Below, piece after piece: positions 27,201 to 35,174 of a stretch of DNA of 64,000 nucleotides. The stretch is from the NCBI GenBank assembly GCA_026418275.1, contig JAOABQ010000109.1:1-64000 (forward strand). The letters run 5' to 3'. How positions within the stretch are numbered: the stretch's first letter is position 1; the number at the start of each line of letters is the position of its first letter. This stretch comes from Clostridia bacterium (GTDB taxonomy: Bacteria > Bacillota > Clostridia > Acetivibrionales > DSM-2933). Made by a program: the position numbers and the translations under genes. The notes under the pieces are model-generated. The model had not been told where the DNA came from, did not search any database, and saw only the letters and a list, made by a program, of their open reading frames with translations.

Positions 27201-28617
27201 GAAAATTATACACACGCTCATTCTTATGAGCTTTTTATTCTTCTCCATTATTACGTATTTAACCTACTTTGAACTTTTCACCAAAGAAAAAATTATAAAC
27301 AGTCCCTACAACCGAAGGCAGTTTCAGCAAGAAGAATCTACATTGCGGGGAAGTATTTTGGACCGCAACAAAAAAGTCCTGGCAAGCAGCAAAATTGACA
27401 GCAAAAACCGTCAGGAACGCTTCTATCCATATGGAGCTCTATATAGCCACCTCATCGGTTACAGTTCGAAAACTTACGGAAAGTCCTGTTTGGAATTAAA
27501 CTACAATAAGCAGCTGTTAAACATCAGTGAATATAGCTCGGTTTTTGGTATCGATAAAATTCAGGATAAACTTTCGGCTACCAAAAGAAAAGGCAACAAT
27601 TTGATTTTAACCATTGATCATAAACTTCAACAAAAAGCAAATACACTCCTGCAAGGTAAAAAAGGCGCTGTAGTTGCGATGGTTCCAAAAACAGGAGAAA
27701 TCTTGGCAATGGTAAGCAAACCGGATTTTGACCCAAATAGTGAATCTCTTTCGGATCATTGGCGTGAGATGGTGGAATCCTCCGACTCCCCATTCCTTGC
27801 CCGTGCAACACAGGGGCTTTACGTGCCCGGTTCCACCTACAAGGTTGTTACCAGTGCATTAGCCCTGGAAAATGGAATGGGTGATCGAAGCTTTGAAGAT
27901 AAAGGCTCTATCACGATAGACGGTAAAATTATCCGTAACTTTGGAGGAAATGCCTACGGAACCCTGGATCTAAAAGGTGCTTTGGCGCATTCCAGCAACG
28001 TAGCCTTTTCACAGCTTGGAGTTGACCTGGGGGCAAGAACTTTGAAGGATATGGCTGCCCGCCTCGGCTTTAATCAGAAAATTCCTTTTGATCTTCCCAT
28101 GAATAAAAGTGTTTTTCCTTACAAAGCAATGCATAAGACAGATATGGCAGCAGTTGGTATGGGTCAGGGAAAGCTTTTAGTCACTCCCCTTCACATGGCT
28201 ATGATTACCTCGGGAATTGCAAACGGGGGTATGATGATGAAACCCTATTTTGTAAGCCAGGTGACATCACCTACAGGTGAAGGATTGGAAAAGACTTCCT
28301 CATCCTCCCTTTCTAAAATTATGGACGCTAAAACAGCTGCTCAGGTAACCGAAATGATGGAAGCGGTGGTAACAAGCGGTACGGGAGGTAACGCCGCCAT
28401 CAGAGGCATTCGTGTAGCCGGCAAAACAGGCACGGCTGAAAATGAACTGTCAGGAAAGCAGAGAAATAAGGAACATGCTTGGTTCATTGGGTTTGCTCCT
28501 GCGGATAACCCCAAAATAGCAGTCGCTGTAATCCTGGAATACAGCGGTTCGACAGGGGGCAAAATTGCAGCCCCTATTGCCAGGGACTTGATGGCATCCT
28601 GGCTGGGAAAAGAATAG
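27187..28617 (+). CDS. penicillin-binding protein, PbpA-like transpeptidase
   Basis: 476 aa with one N-terminal membrane anchor (about 9-28) and a short pedestal (RRQFQQEESTLRGSILDRN). The transpeptidase domain has nucleophile Ser216 in STYK, SSN at 269-271, and KTGT at 413-416. It lacks the long N-terminal domain of division PBPs and matches the small PbpA partner of RodA in FHA-RodA-PBP operons. It cross-links the glycan strands made by the upstream SEDS protein. Confidence 0.93.
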   Translation: MQTNKKIIHTLILMSFLFFSIITYLTYFELFTKEKIINSPYNRRQFQQEESTLRGSILDRNKKVLASSKIDSKNRQERFYPYGALYSHLIGYSSKTYGKSCLELNYNKQLLNISEYSSVFGIDKIQDKLSATKRKGNNLILTIDHKLQQKANTLLQGKKGAVVAMVPKTGEILAMVSKPDFDPNSESLSDHWREMVESSDSPFLARATQGLYVPGSTYKVVTSALALENGMGDRSFEDKGSITIDGKIIRNFGGNAYGTLDLKGALAHSSNVAFSQLGVDLGARTLKDMAARLGFNQKIPFDLPMNKSVFPYKAMHKTDMAAVGMGQGKLLVTPLHMAMITSGIANGGMMMKPYFVSQVTSPTGEGLEKTSSSSLSKIMDAKTAAQVTEMMEAVVTSGTGGNAAIRGIRVAGKTGTAENELSGKQRNKEHAWFIGFAPADNPKIAVAVILEYSGSTGGKIAAPIARDLMASWLGKE

Positions 28618-28641
28618 AATTTTTCACATTTGTTATAGTTT

Positions 28642-28655
28642 ACTGTCCGGACAGT
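28642..28655. promoter_or_regulatory. 14-bp perfect palindrome downstream of the PBP gene
   Basis: ACTGTCCGGACAGT is fully self-complementary. TAGTT and AACTA arms outside it extend the symmetry. No U-run follows. It could be a protein site or a cruciform. Confidence 0.4.
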
Positions 28656-28702
28656 CATAACTATGCACTTATTTTACAACACTCTGTCCATTTACGCCAT
28701 AT

Positions 28703-28766
28703 GCCGAAAGTCACTTTTCTATAGCCGGAAGTCACTTTTTTTCTTACTTGCAATGTGACTTTCGGC
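28703..28766. repeat. three copies of GCCGAAAGTCAC (two direct, one inverted)
   Basis: Copies lie at 28703-28714 and 28724-28735 (one mismatch) and, inverted, at 28755-28766. The second and third can form a 13-bp stem. Multiple short terminal repeats of this kind occur at ends of IS21-type elements, so this may be a leftover end; no transposase is next to it. Confidence 0.5.
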
Positions 28767-28865
28767 TAAAACATATAAAACATTCCCTGATAATCTCTTT
28801 GAAAAATTATTTTTAAGATATTCAATAAAACTTTAATTCAAATTTGCTTCCATTGAACTATGCTC

Positions 28866-29102
28866 TTATACCTTTTCCTGCTCTTCTGCTTTAACAATGG
28901 ACGCATCAAGATATCTATCCCTATCCGGTCTTCCCTGGATGTCATCATACATTCTGCCGATAACTGCATATTGTTCCGCAAATCTCCGGTTTGAATCGTC
29001 CATTAAAAAGTCTGCTATATCACTCATACTGGTAATGCGTATTGGATAATCGGTGTCCTCCAGCATCCCGTTGATTTTATCGAACATTTCTCTTTCATCC
29101 AT
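28866..29102 (-). CDS. 78-aa hypothetical protein
   Basis: A hydrophilic, acidic protein with a repeated DMxDF/MDD helix-like composition and no cysteines or membrane segment. GAGGAGG 7 bases ahead of the ATG argues that it is translated. No family recognised. It stands alone between the PBP operon and the exported protein at 29355. Confidence 0.7.
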   Translation of the reverse strand: MDEREMFDKINGMLEDTDYPIRITSMSDIADFLMDDSNRRFAEQYAVIGRMYDDIQGRPDRDRYLDASIVKAEEQEKV

Positions 29103-29354
29103 ATCTTTTCCTCCTCGTATTTGCGCTATAAAATGATGAGTTTGTATACTTCCTATATTGAATGAAAACCGTATTATTCATAATCTTATGGACAAAGCAT
29201 TAATTTTATGCAACCAATAAATTTCACTCTCAAATCAACATGATGGAGAGGGTAATATGCTCAATTTATGGTATAATTGTCATAAACAATTTTCATAAAA
29301 AGTTATCAAATTAATTTTAATTTAATTATGCTTTTAAGGGGGACCCGAAATGAA

Positions 29355-30707
29355 ATGAGAAAGTGGCTTTGTTCAATTGTCCTTGTGCTTCTAACTGCTT
29401 TGCAGTTATATGATTTTCCGTGTTATGCAGACGGTATGCTGCACAAATATGATAGAGACCAGAACTGGAGATTAGTCAATGAGGGTATTCAAGTTTGTGC
29501 GATTGACTATCATGAAGGCATACAAAATATGCTTTTGACTGTAAGTTTTGCCGATGAAGAAATTTCAGGGCAAAAAGCCGTGTGGCTTTTCCCGGTGCCA
29601 TCCGGCCCGAAAAGCATTCAATTGGATGTGCAGAAAGGTTTTCCTACCTTTAGAGGAGTAGATATTGAGAACTTAGCGGAAGAAAACATTCAAAGTATGT
29701 TTTCTTTGATGCGCAGCAGTCAACTCTATCCGGTGGTTGGAAGCTTGTTTAGTGGTACGATGTCAGCCCCCAGATCAAAAGAACGTCCCATAATACATCA
29801 AAGTATGGAGAAGATGGGTATTAAAACAGAATTAGTAACAGCCTCGGATTTAAAGATTTTTGAAGGGTATCTTGTTGAAAAGGGTCTAAAGCTCCGGGAT
29901 AATGCCCAAAGTGTCCTGAAAGATTATATGGATAAAGATTATTCCTTTGTTGTCACCTGGATTTCAGATTTAGAAAAGTACATGGAAGAAATGCAAAATA
30001 TAAATGAAAGAAATTTAAACTCAAATATCATTGGGGTAAATGTGAAGTTTCCTACCGAAAAAATATACTATCCATTAAAGCCTACATCGGTTTATGGTGA
30101 ACTTGAAGTTCCTACGACGATCTATGTATTAGGTCATGTGACCCCTCAACTTTATGATGCAATTAAAAGTCAAAGCAGGGTTAATTACTATAGAAACCGT
30201 TTTTATGAAGATACTTTTAAACAAAACCAGATTGACTTTTTTAAAGACAGGACATTAGATAAAAATTTTCCATACACTAAAATTGAGATCAATTCCCCCT
30301 CCAATAGCTTTAAAGATGATTTATGGATTAAACCGGAGGCCCCTTTCAAAATCATTTTAGCTGAACATTTTAACGGTTCACTCAAATACATTTTGGGTGT
30401 TGTAATATTCCTGCTCTGTTCCGTCATTACCAGCCTGCTGACCGGTTTTATTGTTTTCGGTAAGAAAACACCCTCCAAGTTACTAATTCCTATCGGTGTA
30501 TTCAATATTTTTACCATACTGGGTGTTTGGATTTCTGCGTACTTCCTTCTAAAGAAATATAATACCTCCATTGATTCCCCTAACCAAGAGCAAGTGTCAT
30601 ATAAGCCTGTTCCCCATATTATTAAGTTTACAATCCTTTACTCAGTTAGCTTTATTGCTGTAACTTTTCTCGCACAATCAGTATTTATCTGGCTATGGCC
30701 TGCATAA
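29355..30707 (+). CDS. DUF2330-like exported membrane protein
   Basis: 450 aa from the ATG at 29355 (MRKWLC...YADG gives a proper signal peptide; GGGGG lies upstream). The extracellular part contains VCAIDYHEGIQNMLLTVSF and KAVWLFPVPSGPKSIQLDV, a pattern I associate with DUF2330-type proteins. Three hydrophobic helices close the protein (about 345-445). Its role is unknown. The next gene begins 27 bases on, so co-transcription is likely. Confidence 0.65.
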   Translation: MRKWLCSIVLVLLTALQLYDFPCYADGMLHKYDRDQNWRLVNEGIQVCAIDYHEGIQNMLLTVSFADEEISGQKAVWLFPVPSGPKSIQLDVQKGFPTFRGVDIENLAEENIQSMFSLMRSSQLYPVVGSLFSGTMSAPRSKERPIIHQSMEKMGIKTELVTASDLKIFEGYLVEKGLKLRDNAQSVLKDYMDKDYSFVVTWISDLEKYMEEMQNINERNLNSNIIGVNVKFPTEKIYYPLKPTSVYGELEVPTTIYVLGHVTPQLYDAIKSQSRVNYYRNRFYEDTFKQNQIDFFKDRTLDKNFPYTKIEINSPSNSFKDDLWIKPEAPFKIILAEHFNGSLKYILGVVIFLLCSVITSLLTGFIVFGKKTPSKLLIPIGVFNIFTILGVWISAYFLLKKYNTSIDSPNQEQVSYKPVPHIIKFTILYSVSFIAVTFLAQSVFIWLWPA

Positions 30708-30734
30708 CTTCACAACAGGAAGGAGATCAGGAAA

Positions 30735-31202
30735 ATGAAAATCTATGCCTTTGATACCATCTTAAAAAAGCATGAAAATATGGATGCCGCCTATATCGAA
30801 TTTCCATATGATGTAGAAAAAGAGTTTGGAACCAAGGGGCAGGTAAAGGTTTCGGTTACTTTCGACGGCTATGCCTATAAAGGATCATTGGCAAAAATGG
30901 GATTGCCCCGTCACTGTCTTGGTGTAACAAAAGAGGTCCGGAAAGCCATCGGAAAGAATCCGGGAGATACAGTTCATGTCATTCTGCAAAAAGATGAATC
31001 CATAAGAAACGTTGAAGTTCCTGATGACTTTAACCGTGCATTACAGGAAAATACAAGTGCCTTATCTTTTTTTAACACTCTGTCTTATACACATAAAAAA
31101 GAATATGTCCAATGGATTACAGGTGCAAAAAAAGATCAACCAAGGGAAAAAAGGATTCAAGATTCTATCCTAATGCTGGAAAAACAAATGAAGCACCCCT
31201 AA
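30735..31202 (+). CDS. DUF1905 / YdeI (OmdA)-type protein
   Basis: 155 aa. The N-terminal DUF1905 beta-barrel (about 3-95) has YIEFPYDVEKEFGTKGQVKV and KAIGKNPGDTVHV. A C-terminal OmdA helical segment carries FNTLSYTHKKEYVQWI and a REKRIQ stretch. YdeI-type proteins were linked to protection against bacteriocins and to cell-surface stress. AAGGAG precedes the ATG. Its stop codon lies in the loop of the terminator. Confidence 0.85.
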   Translation: MKIYAFDTILKKHENMDAAYIEFPYDVEKEFGTKGQVKVSVTFDGYAYKGSLAKMGLPRHCLGVTKEVRKAIGKNPGDTVHVILQKDESIRNVEVPDDFNRALQENTSALSFFNTLSYTHKKEYVQWITGAKKDQPREKRIQDSILMLEKQMKHP

Positions 31203-31220
31203 AGGTGCTTCATTTGTTTT
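31181..31220. terminator. 17-bp bidirectional terminator overlapping two gene ends
   Basis: Arms 31181-31197 and 31204-31220 are perfectly complementary and A/U-ended on both strands. The left arm encodes the last codons of the YdeI-type gene, whose stop is in the loop. The right arm contains the stop of the convergent radical SAM gene. Confidence 0.9.
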
Positions 31221-32514
31221 CCTCAGCAATCCAGCAGTGTACATGGGGCCTGAGCATTTTGCCATATGCAAAATTTGCCGCCGGACAACTTCCGTTACAC
31301 TGCAAAAACCACTGGCAGTTTTTGCATGACCCTTTTATATCCTTCGATTTTAGGTCCCGGAAGTAATTAAATAGCGGGGAATTTTCCCATATCCAGGCTA
31401 ATGGATATTCTCTTACATTTTCACAGCGTATTCCTTCAAAGAAAGAGCAGGGAAGAACATCTCCGTTTGCAGTAATGGAAAAGCTGCCTAGGGCTCCGCC
31501 ACAACCAAAATGCTGGTCATCAGTGATGTCGCTTCCCATCCCCGGTTTCAAACAGAATTCAAATTCTGCCTCTGTAACCGGAATCTCCAGACTTTTTTTC
31601 ATTTCAACAATTTTTTCGGCAATCCACTTAAATTCCTGCGGCGTAGGTTCCAATTCCTGAAAGCTTTTTCCCCTGCCGTACGACACATAGGAGATAACCC
31701 TGAAATTCTCAGCCCCCAGCTGGACTGCCAGTTGGGCTGCTGCTTCCATATCATGCATATTGCTCTTATTTACTACAAAACCGATAGTAAAGGGTACTCT
31801 CTCCTTACGTAAGAAGCTTATTCCCCTTAAAGCGGCTTTAAATGCACCTTTTTTCCCTCTAAACGCATCATGAATTTCGGGATTTGAACCATCCAGACTT
31901 ACTTGGACCGACATATCAAGCCTTTTTATTTCCCTTGCTTTTCGGGCATCGAGAACCGTGGCGTTTGTCGCAAGCTGCAGGTCCATTCCCCTGAATTTTG
32001 CATAGCGGGCAATCTCAAAAAAATCTTTTCTTAATAGTGGCTCGCCCCCACTTAATACAAGGGATAGCTCCCCCAATGAAGCCAACTGATTCACAACATT
32101 CAAGCATTCCTTTGTATCGAGCTCATCCGTCTTCACATCTCCGCCCTCTACGGCACAATGCTTGCAGCTTAAATTACACAGCGTGCTTAAATCCCAATAG
32201 CAGGTGATGGGAGGAGAGACAGGCTGTTTTTCAAGCCTGTCTTCCTTAATCCATATAAGACCTTTATCATAAATCTCAGTCAGGATACTTTGAAGTTTAT
32301 GATAAACTTCATCCGCCTCTATCCCGGTGGCTTTACTGATACGATCCCTTATTTCCGAAATGCTGTGTAAACCGTCACAATAGTGGAGTATGCCCGATGC
32401 GCTTTTGTTTAAGGTATAATTCTTCCCGTCGGATGGATTAAAAACCTTTGTGAATCCATCTTCAAAATCACTTTTCATAGGAAAAAAAGGATAACCTTCC
32501 AGTCTTTCTGCCAT
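31210..32514 (-). CDS. PqqD-like domain + radical SAM/SPASM peptide-modifying enzyme
   Basis: 434 aa from the ATG at 32514; a GTG four codons earlier is an alternative. Residues 1-90 resemble a PqqD-type RiPP recognition element (TLNKSASGILHYCDG, KLQSILTEIYDKGL). The radical SAM core has CNLSCKHC binding the first 4Fe-4S cluster, and GGEPLLR. The SPASM domain at the C-terminus shows Cx2Cx5Cx3C (CKNCQWFLQCNGSC) plus outlying cysteines, for two auxiliary clusters. Such enzymes install thioether or carbon bonds on ribosomal peptides; the RRE binds the leader. It starts 12 bases after the end of the C1 peptidase gene, whose tail is full of regularly spaced cysteines, so that tail is the natural candidate substrate (inference). 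Confidence 0.9.
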   Translation of the reverse strand: MAERLEGYPFFPMKSDFEDGFTKVFNPSDGKNYTLNKSASGILHYCDGLHSISEIRDRISKATGIEADEVYHKLQSILTEIYDKGLIWIKEDRLEKQPVSPPITCYWDLSTLCNLSCKHCAVEGGDVKTDELDTKECLNVVNQLASLGELSLVLSGGEPLLRKDFFEIARYAKFRGMDLQLATNATVLDARKAREIKRLDMSVQVSLDGSNPEIHDAFRGKKGAFKAALRGISFLRKERVPFTIGFVVNKSNMHDMEAAAQLAVQLGAENFRVISYVSYGRGKSFQELEPTPQEFKWIAEKIVEMKKSLEIPVTEAEFEFCLKPGMGSDITDDQHFGCGGALGSFSITANGDVLPCSFFEGIRCENVREYPLAWIWENSPLFNYFRDLKSKDIKGSCKNCQWFLQCNGSCPAANFAYGKMLRPHVHCWIAEENK

Positions 32515-32526
32515 CACCTGTATCAC

Positions 32527-34299
32527 CTATTCCTCTCCCATTTCAGGATCAAATTCTCCGTCTTCAAAATAATCGTAATCATCCTGAGTATCATCATACT
32601 CGTCGTATTCCATGTATTCATCCGCTTCGCAGGAGCAGCCGTCATCATAGTATCCGTCATACCCATATCCCATCATCGCAGGATGCTCCTCATAAAAATA
32701 TTCGGGATAATATCCATAGGCGGCGTTAGGATCATAGTAGTCAAAATTGCTGTTATAGTCGTAGTACGGATCTCTTCTCATATAAATCGGCCTTACACCG
32801 GAACCGCGAGGTCTAGGTGTACATGGCAGGCAAATTTTCGGTCTCACGGAATACTGGTTATAAGGCGTGGGAGAGCATGCGCGGCAATAGGGAATCAAAA
32901 ATCGATTGTTTGGGTTTTCTGGCACGGGAGAGCATGCACGGCAATAGGGCTGCATAAATTGATTGCTTGAGGTTTCCGGCCTGGGTGTACAAGCGATACA
33001 TATCTGTGTAGGGTCTACTCCTCTTTGCCTTAATTCCTGAGATGCTCTTTTGTGTGCCACTGCCGGTTTTATTACATAGGGCTTACAAACAGGCAATTTA
33101 GGCTTAATTGTCGAGGGCTTGCACAGCACGATTGGCTTTACTGAAGATGAACCGCATAGCATCACCGGTTTACCTGTATGGGTTCCGCATAAAACCACTG
33201 GTTTTGTTGTTGAGGGCTTACATACAATCGGTTTAACCGAACTCCCCTTGCATGGAATAATAGGTTTTCTTTCGTAGGTATAAGCCTCACGGCCATACGA
33301 AGTCATATACTGGTATGGAATCGTACCATAGCCTGCCCTGTATGTAGAATTAGCACCCCATCCAGTACCCCAACTGTTCCTAAGTATAAAGTAACCTCCA
33401 CCGGGTACGGTCGGGTCATCCTGATATCCCACAAACAGCATGGCATGACCTGAATAGGAGGTTTCACCGGGAAGCGGCATTGTAATATTTCCCGAACTAA
33501 CTACTGCAGCGGACCTAAACCAACTGTTGTAAACCGGTATGGCAAAAGCTACCACCTTGCCGTCAGCCAGCGCACCCTTAATATCATTTACTGAAGTAGG
33601 ATTGAGTCTCTGAGACTTATAGAGCTTAAACTTCTTACTTTCGTTTTCGCAGCCGGGTTTATGTCCGGGTTGATTTGTTGGCAGGAGAGGATTGTAGGGC
33701 TCAAAGGATTCTGTACATTCCCCGTATTTAACCAAACATTCCATACCAATCCTTACCCAAGTCCCTTCAGCACTGGGGTACCCGTCTACTTCCTTACATC
33801 TTGCATATAAACACTGCTCTGACAGATCAGGGGAAGTTCCGGTAAGTTCCCTGTAATAAAACTCATTCAAGGCAGTACATGCAAACGATACACAAGTTCC
33901 ACGGCGTCCTTGATTCTGGATGGCCCGCATCAAATGGATGTGATTTACAGTTGGGGGGAGTGAGCTGGGTTCTATGGTGCTTTCATAAGGACCGCTTGCT
34001 AAACTCTTTAATGGGTTGTTATCGTCCATTAACGCACCCAGACCATATTCCTTGGCATAAGGCTCGGTCATTGCTGCAAAAACTCTTGGAAAAACTTCAT
34101 TCTGGATTTTGTCCATGATTTCCTGCATTTCCTCTTTAGAGACAGAAAGCTGTTTGGCAACCCCTTCAACTGCTCCCTCAATCGGTACGAGTGCAATCAA
34201 CTCTTCTGCCGTATTGATGTATAGTTCTGCGAGCTTACTTACTTGTGCCTCACTTAAAAATTGGATGTTTGACAGCATTTTTCCCTGCTTGTGCGACAT
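32527..34299 (-). CDS. papain-like (C1) peptidase with Cys-repeat tail
   Basis: 590 aa, no signal peptide. Residues 10-95 form a helical domain with a helix-hairpin-helix-like start (VSKLAELYINTAEELIAL) ending in YGLGALMDD. Residues 115-335 form the C1A peptidase: oxyanion Gln near 128-130, Cys136 (GTCVSFA), His285 (SGHAML) and Asn308 (RNSWGTGWG). Residues 345-415 hold about seven KP-x-x-C units. Residues 433-495 hold four CxxC-[TS]-P-x-P units. Residues 505-590 are Tyr- and Asp/Glu-rich. AAGGAG lies 10 bases ahead of the ATG. It is co-transcribed with the radical SAM enzyme. The tail may be an anchor, a metal-binding region or a modification substrate. The N-terminal domain recurs as a separate protein at 34747. 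Confidence 0.9.
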   Translation of the reverse strand: MSHKQGKMLSNIQFLSEAQVSKLAELYINTAEELIALVPIEGAVEGVAKQLSVSKEEMQEIMDKIQNEVFPRVFAAMTEPYAKEYGLGALMDDNNPLKSLASGPYESTIEPSSLPPTVNHIHLMRAIQNQGRRGTCVSFACTALNEFYYRELTGTSPDLSEQCLYARCKEVDGYPSAEGTWVRIGMECLVKYGECTESFEPYNPLLPTNQPGHKPGCENESKKFKLYKSQRLNPTSVNDIKGALADGKVVAFAIPVYNSWFRSAAVVSSGNITMPLPGETSYSGHAMLFVGYQDDPTVPGGGYFILRNSWGTGWGANSTYRAGYGTIPYQYMTSYGREAYTYERKPIIPCKGSSVKPIVCKPSTTKPVVLCGTHTGKPVMLCGSSSVKPIVLCKPSTIKPKLPVCKPYVIKPAVAHKRASQELRQRGVDPTQICIACTPRPETSSNQFMQPYCRACSPVPENPNNRFLIPYCRACSPTPYNQYSVRPKICLPCTPRPRGSGVRPIYMRRDPYYDYNSNFDYYDPNAAYGYYPEYFYEEHPAMMGYGYDGYYDDGCSCEADEYMEYDEYDDTQDDYDYFEDGEFDPEMGEE

Positions 34300-34746
34300 T
34301 TTCTCAACACTCCTTTACATGTGTTTTTTAAAACTTTCTTAACAAAGCTTTATGTTGATTTCAGTGAAAATATGAATGGAGATCTGCTTGATTTTTTTAT
34401 TTCGCTTCTGTTACCGAAATAATCCTAACAGCCGGCAGTTAGGGATGATCCTTTTATGCTTGGAATTGAAATATGATTTCGAACTCATTTTATATAATAT
34501 ATTTACACATTTGTGTATAAATAGTATGAAATGTATAAATTCATGGATGAAATGTATAAAATCTCTGATGAATTGCATAATTTGGGTAAACCTATGACAA
34601 GATCAATAGACATATACTGTAAATCAATATAAAATGAATAAAGAACGTTCCTTCCCAAAATTAATATATTAGGATAAGCTTTTTTAAAATATGTTGATTC
34701 CTTTAAAGGTGTATCATATATGAATTCACGATAAAGGAGCTGTAAA
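34300..34746. promoter_or_regulatory. divergent regulatory region of the peptidase locus
   Basis: It separates the peptidase (minus) from its free-standing N-terminal-domain paralogue (plus). It contains an ACACATTTGTGT palindrome near 34505-34516 and three direct 21-bp repeats. The arrangement suggests shared control of both genes. Confidence 0.45.
34526..34588 (+). repeat. three 21-bp direct repeats
   Basis: Units start at 34526, 34547 and 34568 with the core ATGAAATGTATAAA; the third has diverged to ATGAATTGCATAAT. A 21-bp period equals two helical turns, which would place bound proteins on one face of DNA. A short frame through them reads MKCINSW-MKCIKSL-MNCIIWV but has no ribosome binding site. 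Confidence 0.65.
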
Positions 34747-35037
34747 ATGCATAAAAAAGGATTTCCAATTCAATTGGTCCAAGAATTTGATGAAGAGGTG
34801 GTAAAAAAGCTTGCAGAGCTTCATATAACTACCTGTGAGGAATTTATAGGCGTTTCAAACACTGAAAGCCAAAGGAATTTACTTATGAACTACCTGAAAG
34901 TGAACGAACATGATTTTTTGTGCTTCTTGGAATCAGCAAAAAAGATGGTTCCGGCCGATCTGGTGAAGAAACTGGCAGCGCCATCTGACACAAGTCAATT
35001 TGGGCTGGGTGCTGTCATTGAGGATATGGAAAAATAA
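34747..35037 (+). CDS. free-standing paralogue of the C1 peptidase N-terminal domain
   Basis: 96 aa. KKLAELHITTCEEFIGV followed by a helical stretch and FGLGAVIEDME aligns with residues 21-93 of the divergent peptidase (SKLAELYINTAEELIAL ... YGLGALMDD). AAAGGAG lies 7 bases before the ATG, so it is a real gene. It lacks any catalytic part. Free-standing propeptide-like proteins are known to inhibit or chaperone papain-type peptidases in animals; the same role here is an inference. Alternatively it is a leader-bearing substrate or adaptor sharing a recognition domain. Confidence 0.8.
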   Translation: MHKKGFPIQLVQEFDEEVVKKLAELHITTCEEFIGVSNTESQRNLLMNYLKVNEHDFLCFLESAKKMVPADLVKKLAAPSDTSQFGLGAVIEDMEK

Positions 35038-35174
35038 TAAAGTTCCCATTGGAGGTGTTTTTCCATCACCAGGAAAATGGGCCTTCGTTTCACTGCCCCA
35101 CATTTACAGTTTTAAGATTATATCACCTTTCCCATACAGGCTGAATATACTGCTTATAAAAAGCTTAAAAAGGA

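Noticed and set aside
34376..34597. 73-codon frame with heptad MKCINSW-like repeats
   Set aside because: It arises from the 21-bp DNA repeats; no ribosome binding site, and the rest is AT-rich noise.
34642..34652. LexA-type box (GAACGTTC)
   Set aside because: The half-sites have no 4-base spacer, unlike the Gram-positive LexA site.
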